A stretch of DNA of 25,145 nt, taken from assembly GCA_001970855.1 (NCBI GenBank), contig LSSN01003136.1, positions 1 to 25,145 of the forward strand, in the 5' to 3' direction. Numbering within the stretch: the stretch's first letter is position 1; each line of letters begins with the position of its first letter. Positions 1 to 9,429 of the stretch are shown piece by piece. Made by a program: the position numbers and the translations under genes. Source of the stretch: Smittium culicis (lineage: Eukaryota; Kickxellomycota; Harpellomycetes; Harpellales; Legeriomycetaceae). The notes beneath the pieces were generated by a model. It was not told where the DNA came from. It was given only the letters and a program-made list of their open reading frames with translations, and made no database searches.

Positions 1-2049
1 AAAACTTTATCAGAATCAACAGAATAAGCTTTGATATGAAAATATAAGAAATTATTTGATAATTTCAATTATTAATGTACTCCAAAATGTTCTCTTTTCA
101 GATTCTAATTAAAAAAATCATGAATACACGCCCAACCTAAAATTATTATCCTATTTCATTTATATAATTGATAAGAACTAGATTTTGAAAAAAACATACC
201 AGTTGAATTTGTTTAAGCAACCTAAGATTGGCGGGATTTTTTTTTCAATGCGCTATTTACTTATATCATTTTATAGATAAACTGATCACCTTGTAACCTG
301 AAAAATATGATAAAATTACTCAAATATATAAAATTAGAAAAAAAACGAAAAAATATACTATTTCTTAAAGACTATTACTAAGTCATTAATAGTATGATTA
401 TTTGAATTAAGATGTTTTTATGTAGTACAGTCGAACACATTTTGTGGATAAAAAAACCGTTTACATCCCAGATAAGGATTAAAAAAACGAGAGATAAGTT
501 ACCGCCACAATAACCAAAGTATTGAAAAGTTTAACTTTGTGACAGTTTTTTTTTTTTTGCATAGTTCCAAAAAGAAATTATTTGAATTGTTCAAAAAGAT
601 ATCAGCGTCTTTTCCCTTATGGTTATATATCTCAATTTCGAATCTTGGCACATAAAAATTTTCAATTTCTCGAAATATGCGAGCACATTCCAGAGATGAT
701 GAAGCAAAAAATTTTCTATTGGAATGTTTAGTTGCTGGATTTGAAAAGTTTCTAGTTTCTATATTAAAAAATTGTTTAATGTAAAGCTCTATAAATCATT
801 AGCGCATGAATTAAAATTTGTTTTCTAGAACAAAGTTCCTGCTTAATTTTTGGTTATATTTTAAAAAAGACTAATCTATTTGCTATCATTCGATTCTCCG
901 CAATGTAGATGCTTATTTTTCATCGCCCAGTAAAAATAAATTATACCTAAAGTCTAAACTGAACATACAATACTAACTATAAACTTATTCTTTATTATGC
1001 TTATTTTTTTATATAAAAAAAGTCATTAGCTTTACTAAACAGACAAAAAAATCAGAGTTAGTTACTAAGAATTTTATTAGTGCCCAATTCCTGTATCTTT
1101 AATTGCTCATAATTATTCGTTAATAAAAATTAAAGTTTATGCAAAAGCAATACTAGGTATAAAATATTCTTGATAAATCATCTATCGTTTAGATTTGGGA
1201 TATTTAATATTTTTTTAATGGATATTAATGGGCTATCTTTTCGGCTACTCAAGAACATCTTTATTTCAATTAGATATATAGAATTAAAAAGTTTCTAGAT
1301 AAACAGTCAATTCTTTAGCTCTAAATATTTAGTTTTAATAAATGATCCCTTTTTAAAGATTGGAATCAATAATTTGGGCACAGAATATTCCCATTTTTTT
1401 TCATATTTTTATATCCGAACGCTACTATCTACTTTTTATTCTATCTAATTGATTTAGTAGGAACTATAGTGTTTATTTTTTATTTTTTATGGATACCATA
1501 GAATTTAGCAACACGAAAATATTGTATCCATACATTGACGGGCGATTAAACATCAAATTAAAAATATACACAATCTCCTTGTATACCTAATATAAAAGAG
1601 TAAATAAATACAAGTGTATCAATATACCAGCTCGCATCTACTAAATTTCAGCGCATTCGAAGTACATACGATAAAGAGCGAATTATTACAAGCAGTAGTC
1701 AAGTTGAAATTAAATATTTACAAAGATTGTTGAAAAATAATCGAATAATTAAGTAATCGATAAAACAGCATCATCAAACTCGATATCTTTTCCATAATCC
1801 AAAAGTATAATTTTTTTTTTCCCTACAAGTATTGAAGAAAGTTCAAGGGAATTTCTTTATAGTCTTTTTTAACCAAGATATCCCATCTTGCTCTTTATTG
1901 TATCTTGTTTTTTTTTATTATTTATTTTGGGATACATTATAAAAGAGCAATTAAAAACAAAAAGAAGTCAAGTCTTTTTTTGGCAGAACTTTCTATTGAT
2001 ACAACTTATGCAAAAACCGAAATTTCCGAATTTTTTCCAGTAATTAATA
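1..2049. other. AT-rich non-coding stretch upstream of the first gene
   Basis: I see no supportable gene here. The stretch is very AT-rich with many homopolymer A and T runs. Between about 1600 and 1900 several frames stay open for 35-50 codons, and an acceptor-like sequence (TACTAAATTTCAG, 1639-1651) precedes one of them. All three forward frames in the T-rich part around 1880-2040 read as hydrophobic peptide, so open frames there are not evidence of coding. Upstream exons of the gene at 2050-2628 could lie here. Confidence 0.5.
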
Positions 2050-2628
2050 ATGGTATCTCTGATAATTCAGATATTCAATTTAATAAAGAGATTCCTAAGT
2101 GAAATGTTTCTAAAAGGACTAAGTTTACTAGAGAGGGCCGCATTTGCAATTAACAGCGTATTCGATTCGGATAAGTCAAGAATTTTAATAGAAATCAACA
2201 AGCACTATTTCTCGCTAGGGGTTGAGTTGCCTCCGTGGGTGGACGTTCCTCCGCCTGATCCGCTATTCGAAGACGAACTACCTATTGAGATAAATAATTC
2301 GACGAGTGACGAGGATACGGGTAGTGAGATAGACTCTCCTCGTAAACTAGAAAAAATCTCGTTAGATTCATACTCCATTTCAATTGACAGTAATAGCGAA
2401 GTAATTATCAACAATATACACTCATCGAATTCAGAACCACAACTGAGCGGGCTTAGTTTAGTAGTTGTACCTGCAAGTCCTACGTTTAAAGCATCTTCCA
2501 ATCCTAACGATAGTAAAATCAGCAATAACATCCCGCTATTAAAAGTGACGTCCGATGAAAGCGAGGCTGGGCAGAAAGAAAAGTATAGAAAGCTTTCGAG
2601 TTTTAAAAGCAAAATATGGCCATTATAA
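2050..2628 (+). CDS. Unrecognised serine-rich protein, probably the C-terminal exon of a longer gene
   Basis: I do not recognise this protein. The frame is open for 192 codons and has clearly higher GC and more even codon use than its surroundings, so it is probably coding. The first 60 residues look globular: a hydrophobic start, then LSLLERAAFAINS, then an acidic-proline block with PPWVDVPPPDPLF at about residues 62-74. The remainder is Ser/Asp/Glu/Asn-rich and probably disordered, ending in a basic patch and WPL. The start is uncertain. ATG codons occur at 2050 and 2104, and an acceptor-like TTCAG ends at 2070, so the visible frame may be a last exon spliced to upstream coding sequence. 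Another forward frame (1905-2102) overlaps its beginning. It converges on VMA8, whose stop codon lies 185 bp downstream. The antisense frame at 2205-2612 is a shadow. No function is proposed. Confidence 0.6.
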   Translation: MVSLIIQIFNLIKRFLSEMFLKGLSLLERAAFAINSVFDSDKSRILIEINKHYFSLGVELPPWVDVPPPDPLFEDELPIEINNSTSDEDTGSEIDSPRKLEKISLDSYSISIDSNSEVIINNIHSSNSEPQLSGLSLVVVPASPTFKASSNPNDSKISNNIPLLKVTSDESEAGQKEKYRKLSSFKSKIWPL

Positions 2629-2813
2629 GGTTGGGGTTAAAAAAAAAGAATTTGATTATTGTTTCGATTAATTTATATATATATTATTGTAGAGTTACTT
2701 TAGATTTTTAAAAGAGAAAAAATGTTGGTATAATATAGAAAAAAAAATATTAAAAGATAATGTCGGAATCCGTTTGTTCTGATAAAATGTTTCTAGTTTC
2801 TATTTTTTTTTTT

Positions 2814-4014
2814 TTATGTTTTAAAAAAAATAAAAGATAATTTAGATGTAGCTAATAAGAAGAAAAGGTGGAATATATATATATTTAGATGTTAGTAATG
2901 AAGAGGAGGTAAAAAAAAAAAAAAGTACCTGTAGAGTTCAAATATTCAATATCAGGGACAGAAGAGCTTTGTTCTTTGTTTGATTGGACTTCCTTGTTTT
3001 TCGATTGTACTTTTTTAAGGCGATAAAATTCCTCTCTATCTTGCTCGTCTAGTTCAGATGAGATGTATTGTATGGTATTTTCAATTCTAGGGATGATAAT
3101 GTACTCTATTGCCGCAACTCTTCTGTTAGTTAGCTTAATAATTTCGTCTAGTAGTAAAAACGCAGTTTGGAGAGACGCTAGCTGGACTAATATGTCGAGA
3201 GCAGCCATATAATTTTCTTTACATTGCTTAACACGACTACCACCTCTACTGAGACCGGCAAGCTCGAAAGCTATAAATAAGGCAATTGATATTTATAGTT
3301 AAAAATTGCATAAAAAACGCTCATATTTATATATCTCAGTTCTCAATTAGGATTAATGAATTACGACATGTTATTGTACAATTTTCTTGGCAATAACAAG
3401 TATTATATAAAGAGGTAAATGGGAAAGCAAGGGGGGGGGTGGTGGTCATAAGAAAACTTACCGTTGCTGCTCTGAACGGATTTTTCGAAAACGGGGAGCA
3501 GGACGCCAGAAACGTTCTCTTGCTTGGATATCAGCTTGTAGCTTGCGATTTTAGCGTTTTCTCGGACTTGGAAACCAATGTCGCCAGCAGTGTACGTAAC
3601 CTCAGCCAGGGAGAAAGAAGCGTCCTGGATAATCTTGCCCATATTTAATTTAGCCTCTTGGATCTTTTTTACAATCTCGATGAAACGGATCGATAAAGCT
3701 TCGCTTTTTCTCTTGAGCAGCGAATGGCCTGTCTGAGCACCTCTGAGTCTGATCTTTGTGGTCTGTAAATTCCTATATAAAAAAATTCATTTTCGCGGTT
3801 GAAATATTTTTTTTATTTTTAAATGCGTAAAGAAACCAATTGCGAAAATTTAATGATGTTTAATTAAATCAGCATTTAGTGCTGCAGTGTAAAAACAAAA
3901 TGAATTTGAATATGGAAGTATGATCTTTTCGATGAAATTATAGTGCAAGGGCAATAAATAAAAAAGGTTGGATTACATTCGCGTTGGGAATACGTTATCT
4001 CTTGCAGCTGCCAT
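2814..4014 (-). CDS. VMA8: V-type proton ATPase subunit D, four exons
   Basis: Subunit D is the central-stalk coiled-coil subunit of the V1 sector. It couples ATP hydrolysis to proton pumping into vacuoles and other endomembranes. Exons (minus strand) are 4014-3977, 3772-3462, 3270-2929 and 2851-2814, together 729 nt or 242 residues, close to the roughly 250 of fungal and animal homologues. Family hallmarks in order: VFPTRMN near residue 8; [16 protein letters not shown] (about 24-39); [75 protein letters not shown]. Introns are 204, 191 and 77 bp, with donors GTAATC, GTAAGT and GTACTT; the last holds a perfect TACTAAC (2897-2891). Every junction restores both frame and a conserved motif. The last exon (about 13 residues ending FIFFKT) is hydrophobic, not the usual acidic tail, so it is the least certain part. 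The ATG at 4014 is supported by the family N-terminus. Confidence 0.93.
2852..2928 (-). other. Intron 3 of VMA8 with yeast-type branch site
   Basis: This 77-bp intron starts with GTACTT at 2928 and ends with TTATTAG at 2852. An exact TACTAAC lies at 2897-2891, and the AG used is the first one downstream of it. A 14-nt poly-T run follows the donor. Confidence 0.75.
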
Positions 4015-4990
4015 CTTGGAAGTTTCGAGGTGAGGATCAAAAGTAAAAAGTAAAAAGTAAAAATATAATATTCTAACAACTAAAAATCTCGATTCAGTTG
4101 ATGCTATATAGTTAATAGTTAAAAAAAAAAAAAACTCCCCTTCTTTACAAGTCGTATTTAATAGAAATTACAATTTTGTTAAAGGATTACTTTATCTTTT
4201 CTAAATACAAAATTAAAGTTCTTTTTTCAATTCATTTACTGAATTGAAGTTTCATTATTTGGGATTTGGGAGCCAGTAATAAATGCGCGACGAAATATGG
4301 AGCGACAACTGTGATTCGTTTGTTTATTCTAAACTTGATGAAACAAACAGAAATTTGTTAGTGTTTTTTCTCTCTCTTAGAATTTGAAGCAATTCGTTAA
4401 ATATAGTTTAATTTTTATTTTTATTTTTTTCAATTCTGGCTTCACAATCCCAAACCTTCTTAGCCACACTTCCGCATATTTTTTTTTTTATATATATTCT
4501 TGCCTGCTAATTAAATCTAGCTTAAAAAAAATTATTTAATTTCTTATCGCACAGTCTGTATACAATTAAGCTATTAAATTTTATTCGCTTTATTTTAAAA
4601 AAGCCCCTCACAGAAAGGGCAAAATTAGATATGGATAAAAATTCTAATTTTACATTCATATTTAAAAAAATAAATGTTTTGTTGCCAAGATTTATTATAT
4701 ATAAATACAATTACAAGATTAATAACTAAGATTTGTATACATATAAGAAAAGAAATAAAATCATCAAGGAATCAAGATGGGTGGAAAATAGGTAAAGTCA
4801 GGCAGAGGTTGGCAGGGATTGCTTTTATCATAGTTACCCAAGAAGTTAAAGTTTCGGTGATAAAATGGTATAATTTTCCAAAAATAAAATGAGGAATGTG
4901 GGGAGGGTAAATAATGCAGCATAGATTATTTAAATTTTAGCAAATTTGCAGTTTTTGAAATAAAATGCGTTGATTATGGTGAAAATGCTA
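4015..4990. promoter_or_regulatory. Intergenic region between VMA8 and the transcription-factor gene
   Basis: This 976-bp AT-rich spacer must hold the VMA8 promoter next to 4014 and the 3' end of the upstream gene next to 4991. About 25 bp before the VMA8 start codon, a short AAAAGT tandem array of four units occupies 4039-4063. Short frames at 4522-4710 (-) and 4674-4892 (+) lack any recognisable motif, and I do not call them. No specific factor sites can be supported. Confidence 0.5.
4039..4063. repeat. (AAAAGT)n short tandem repeat in the VMA8 upstream region
   Basis: About four copies of a six-base AAAAGT unit lie in the VMA8 leader or promoter, ending close to the start codon. It could simply be slippage in AT-rich DNA. 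Confidence 0.7.
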
Positions 4991-7323
4991 CTAGTTTTTT
5001 GAAGTTTGAGGAGGTTTGGCTATCTTCTCCAGTAGATTTCCAAACTTGGAGTCCTTCTCGTGGTCGAGCTGGAAGAGTTTTCTCTTTATTATGCCTGGAG
5101 GGTTGAGGGGGCGGATTACGTTCCTCTGGTAGTTTATAATTTGCGAATGCGTGAAGACTGGGTTATTCGTATTGCTGGTATGAATGTATGCGAACATACT
5201 GTTGGGCAGTGAATTTTCAGCCGGGTTATCCAATGCATTTGCGTATGAGCGGTAATCAATATCGCTAAGGCCATCTTTTCCGCAACAAGTATACTTGAAG
5301 TATGAGAGGTGTTTAGGTACGAGCCATGGATGATAATCTTTGTCATGTATTGAAAACTGCTTCATGACTTTCTTGAAGTTATTATCTTTAAGGTTGAGTT
5401 TGTACGTGTTGGACAATTTTTTAGAGTATGCGGTCATAGCAAAAAATAAAATCTTTGGGGATTCGTTATATACAGACAGAGTGGTGAACACACTGAGTAA
5501 AGCGTTGTAAGAGGTTTTTAGCTTCTTGTTGGCGGTAGGATTCAATGGGTCGCTATACAAGTTGCTCATAATAATTACTGTTGCTGGTATTGCTAGAGTA
5601 ACGGACAGAGGCTCCCATAAAACCGGGGGCACATTTTTAAAACGAATAGTAAACATGTTTGACTGGCTTATTGCGTATTTCAAGCACATTTTTTTAGCGA
5701 TTTTTATCCGCAGGGGATTTACAGAGTAGTTTTTAATTCTTACGAGCTCAGATTGGTACAGGTAGATAAATGAACAGTTCAAGATCATTATTTGGTGGAA
5801 AGAGAAGTAAATTTTATGGAACTTGGAGCATTCAGAAACGGTGTCGTCAAAAGGGTTGAGCGAGTCAGGGGCGTAGACATAATTTTTATACTCTTTAGTG
5901 TATTGTGCCTGTAGTTTTTTCAGCGAGTTTAAGATTGATGAAAAGTTAGTATCGGAGTGTTTAGATCCCAAATTTTTTTTGATCCATCTAGAACCTAGGT
6001 ATTTCGTGGCAGCGCCAAAGTGTAAGTAAATTTTGCACAAGAATCCAAATCCGTCTCTATATAGGGGCTCATTTGAGTTGTAGCTATTAGCGATTGAATT
6101 GAGATCAAGTATTTGGATGGGACAATCGTTGTAAACACCACCATACTTCCAATAAAAATCGTTTTTAGGGAATTTTACAGCTATATCCTTCTGGCTAGGG
6201 ACTGACAAAAACCCAGAGTTGAGGTATACATACAGATTTGAAATGTAGCAGGACCAGAATATTCTTCGAAGAAACTCCATTTCTTCGCTGGATCTATTAG
6301 CGCGCATGTTGTGTTTACAATCTAGCAGATGAAGGTTCAATTTTCTAACAGCCCTAAAAAAAAAAAAAAAAAAAAAATTAAAAATTAAAAAACAATAAGT
6401 ATTTAGTAAAGTTTTTGAAATAAAAACCCATCGGGGTAAAAAATATAATTAATTGTAAAAAAAAAAAAAAATTTTTTTTAAGGAATAGTAAATTAAACAA
6501 GCTAGTATGTACATCATTGCAATTCCTAAAAAAAAAACAAAATAATAAAAGTTAGGCTAGAGTTAATAATGGTTTAAGATAAAATCGGATGGAATGTGAA
6601 AATAATCAATAATGAGTTGATGAGAAAGAATATAATGCCAATAAAGAATATTGGGGATTGGGGGATAGTATATATGTGTTATAGAGTGTATAACAGGAAC
6701 AATTTTTTTGCAAGTTATTGGAGTAAAGTGAAAAAGAAAGTATTACCTGTATATTCGATTCCTAAAGATGGTTTGTTACTTCCGTAAATGTAAAGGGAGA
6801 AAATGATGTTTGCCCAAGCGTAGTAAGGGTCGGGGGAAAAGGAATTTTCGCGTAGGAGTAAAGAGGCAATAGAGGCGTACTTTTCTTCGTTGGCAATTTC
6901 TTTGCTGCCCCTGATTTTCCAAGAAAATTTGGATAAAGCGGCAAGCATGCAGTAGACAAAGTAGCCAGGGAGAGAACCAGCTTTGAGGTCGCGGATAAGT
7001 TTAGGCAGTCTGGCGGGCATTAATAGAGCAGGGACTATTTTAGAGGATTTTAGGACTATGCTGGAGACTATTTCATCGAAACTGATACCGAAATCAGCTT
7101 CAAGCTCGAATCTGAGAATATGGGTATCGGTTAAAGTCAAGAATAAAGGACGATTTGATTTTTTGGAGATAGATTTTTGATCTTTTAGTTTATGGTTCGA
7201 GCGCAGGTTGTCAAAGAATATAATGTCGCTGAGTTCGGAATCATCGCTTTCAAATAATTTGAGTAGTTTATGAGTTTCGTAGTTCATACTATCGCCATTC
7301 AATCCTATATTCACTGAAGACAT
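4991..7323 (-). CDS. Fungal-specific transcription factor domain protein with a 13-nt microexon
   Basis: The product carries the middle homology region typical of fungal Zn2Cys6 regulators. Exons (minus strand) are 7323-6747, 6525-6513 and 6353-4991: 577 + 13 + 1363 = 1953 nt, 650 residues. Recognisable blocks are PKLIRDLKAGSLPGYF (about 107-122), the helix ending YAWANIIFSLYIYG (to 181), the split signature GIAMMAVRKLNLH (193-205) and EFLRRIFWSCYIS (about 223-235). The family pattern is G-x-A-x-x-A-x-x-L-x-LH followed by E-x-R-R-x-[FW]-W. Introns are 221 and 159 bp with donors GTAATA and GTACAT; acceptors follow runs of 10 and 22 T. The start ATG at 7323 is preceded by ACA and, about 20 codons upstream, by an in-frame stop. 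No Cys6 zinc cluster is visible in the 650 residues, so DNA binding is not shown: either an upstream exon is missed or the protein is an MHR-only member. Regulatory target unknown. Confidence 0.85.
6513..6525 (-). other. 13-nt microexon of the transcription-factor gene
   Basis: Read on the minus strand, the sequence is TTTTTAG then GAATTGCAATGAT then GTACATAC. The 13 nt complete a glycine codon from exon 1, encode I-A-M, and supply two bases of a methionine codon finished by exon 3. Without it the outer exons total 1940 nt and are out of frame; with it the conserved G-x-A-x-x-A-x-R-x-L-x-LH motif appears. A branch-like GCCTAAC lies at 6557-6551. This is my splice inference, not transcript evidence. 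Confidence 0.82.
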
Positions 7324-8491
7324 TGTGAATAAGCGGCATAAGAAACTGCTAGCAAAGCGATATGAAAAGGTATTGATAAGAAGAGCTTATCAATAGAGGA
7401 GGGTTTGTATAATCGAATAAATTCAGATATCCCAGTAAAATATTATTTGGAGTAGAAAAACTATAAGTATAGGAACAGTGACCTATAAACAGTGGCAAAT
7501 AACGAAATGTATCGTAAAGTTTAAAAAATGATAAGTAAATATCGTATGTTGTTTTTTAAAATCTAAAGTAATTTTTTAATTAAAAAAAAAAAAAAAGCGA
7601 GCTATAGTTATGGTTGCAAATTTGTGAATAGATAGAAAAGGAGAAAGTTGTGAGGAAAGGGTTTTAGATCTAAAGATAAATTAAATGAGGTACAAGATAT
7701 AAAAAATAAAAAGTAGGAAAATTTCTACTAACCTAATATCTGATTAAGCGATTAGTTGAAAAAATATAAATATGGGAAAATTAGGATAAAAAGGGAGGAG
7801 GGGAAGAAATTTTGAGGATCGGATAAAAGGAGGAAGAGGATAAAAGATATAATTATTTTGAGTATGATAAAAAATATAATTAGTTAGAGAATGATGAAGC
7901 GCACAAATTTAGATGCTGGTAGAATATTGATACTGAGGGTATGAATTGCAGGTCTTTTTGCTCCATTAATGCGGTGGTTAGAGGCATGCAATTAAATCAT
8001 AATAATTGATGAAGTGACAGGAATTATTAAACGAGTTGCAAGGTGGATGAATTATTATTATGGCGGTTTAATGCAAAGGATATTATTTTAAAAAAGTAAC
8101 TAGAATAAATTTTTTTTTATTTTTTTGGTTTATGGCTGATGAAGGAGCGGATAGCTAATATCCTTGCAATGTATGTCCGATGAGTTTTTCTTCCGGTTAT
8201 TGGCAACTATAGCACCAGCTTCATTAGACGCAAGTGCAAGTAAAAAGTTTTTATATTTTTTTTTTTTTTTTTTTTTTTCAATCAGTCGGCTATAATAACG
8301 CTTTAGTAAATGTTAGCAAAAGGGTTCAAATAATCTTTGGGGGTTTGCCCTTTTCAGCAATTTGCTATTTCTGGTATTTGGCGATCTGAAGGCACATAAT
8401 TGGAGGCAACTGAAAGCTACCCTTGCTAATAGGAAGCTCAATAAAGCTAGCGCTGAATTACACCAAGGCTGGATATTTGCCAGTAATCTGC
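7324..8491. other. Gene-free region upstream of the transcription-factor gene
   Basis: This should contain the promoter of the minus-strand gene that starts at 7323. It is purine-rich on the plus strand from 7620 to 7900 and holds a run of about 20 T near 8260-8278. A short interrupted peptide with C-x2-C-x12-H-x2-H spacing occurs at 8159-8224 (+), but it contains stop codons. No intact gene is visible. Confidence 0.45.
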
Positions 8492-8549
8492 GTTTTACGA
8501 GACATTATGCATCGAGCAAATCAAATTGAGAAATATAGCTGCACATTTT

Positions 8550-8924
8550 ATGGCCGAAATCAGCACGGCATCTAAAAACTGCATAAAAAATAGCGGCGAT
8601 GGAGATTTGAGCCTCAAATTTCTTCATATCTCCGAACCTTCACTTACTATGTTGGGCTATTACGCATTTTATTGCTTCTCGTTAGCTGCTAATGTCGTGC
8701 TAAATCCACTAACTTGTAAGCCTTTTCTGCGCTCAAAGCAGCTATTTTTTTTCTTTTTTTTGAGTAACGAATCGGTAGGCTCAAATCGCTTCAAAAGGCT
8801 GCAGCTACTCCTGAAACAAAAAAGTAAAAGTGACTATTTAGATCAATTATTCTTCAAGTCGGATGCAAAATCAAGCAAGCTATTTAGCGTGTTACTTTTT
8901 TTCGAAAAAATCGAATGCAGATAA
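8550..8924 (+). CDS. Small ORF of unknown nature in a GC-richer island
   Basis: I do not recognise this. The frame is open from about 8492 to the stop codon at 8922-8924, and its first ATG (8550) gives 124 residues. Composition is more balanced than the surrounding spacer, which is the main reason to list it. The middle carries a hydrophobic stretch (about residues 32-60, MLGYYAFYCFSLAANVV), then a poly-Phe run caused by a T tract and a Lys/Ser-rich tail. Neighbouring frames upstream (8400-8560) also read coding-like but are broken, so this may be the decayed remains of a gene or mobile element. No family motif is seen and no intron could be fixed. Confidence 0.25.
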   Translation: MAEISTASKNCIKNSGDGDLSLKFLHISEPSLTMLGYYAFYCFSLAANVVLNPLTCKPFLRSKQLFFFFFLSNESVGSNRFKRLQLLLKQKSKSDYLDQLFFKSDAKSSKLFSVLLFFEKIECR

Positions 8925-9240
8925 TGACGCCGCACATTTAGCTCAAAACGTGTTTTACTCTTATATATTACTTTACGCCTTATATAAAAGCAACTAAAGC
9001 TTATCGTGATACCTTACAAATCTGTGTTCACATAAACAGCTTAAAGTAGCAACTTTTATTCTTTATTTTATCTAGAATTATAAATAAAATTTCTAATTTT
9101 GATTTTTGATATTATTATTCCTCATTTCAATTAGAACGAAACCTTACATTTCAGCGATAACTACTCCAAAACCTGAAACCCACTGCCACTTCCACTTCAA
9201 TTGTCACTATAAATAAAAATTAAGCTTGTATCAACTATAA

Positions 9241-9429
9241 CCCTTTCCCGTCCAACACTCTTATAATGGTTTAATTTAATGATTCGTTCGTGAATTTTAA
9301 GCATGTTTATTATTTGCTAATATTTTGAATCATACAAATAATTATTAATGTCTCGGAATTAACCGATTTTCATTGAACGCAGTTGGCTATATTTGGCGGT
9401 CCAAAAATAGTCTACCGCGCGGGAAAGGG
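9241..9429 (+). mobile_element. 189-bp piggyBac-type MITE, copy 1
   Basis: The element begins CCCTTTCCCG and ends CGGGAAAGGG, a 10-bp perfect terminal inverted repeat, and is flanked on both sides by ATAA (9237-9240 and 9430-9433). It aligns without a gap to the element at 23241-23429 at the same length, with about 72 % identity by hand count (137 of 189). It has no coding capacity, so it would have been moved by a transposase elsewhere. CCC-type ends and a four-base TTAA-like target duplication are hallmarks of the piggyBac superfamily; that assignment is inference. Near the right end, GCGGT and ACCGC can pair around a short loop. Confidence 0.85.

Noticed and set aside
1905..2102. 65-codon plus-strand frame beginning with a hydrophobic run
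   Set aside because: All three forward frames are open across this T-rich patch and all read as hydrophobic then basic, so the signal comes from composition; a spliced upstream exon remains possible.
2205..2612. 135-codon frame on the minus strand
   Set aside because: It is antisense to the better-supported plus-strand frame; its Ser/Leu-rich reading mirrors the Ser/Asp-rich sense protein.
3439..3648. Plus-strand frame of 69 codons
   Set aside because: It is the complement of VMA8 exon 2, where the minus-strand reading matches subunit D residue by residue.
5134..5346. Overlapping minus-strand frame (and a plus-strand one at 5526-5729)
   Set aside because: These are shadows inside exon 3 of the transcription-factor gene.
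6596..7180. Short plus- and minus-strand frames overlapping exon 1
   Set aside because: They overlap the supported exon and the intron in other frames and show no motif.
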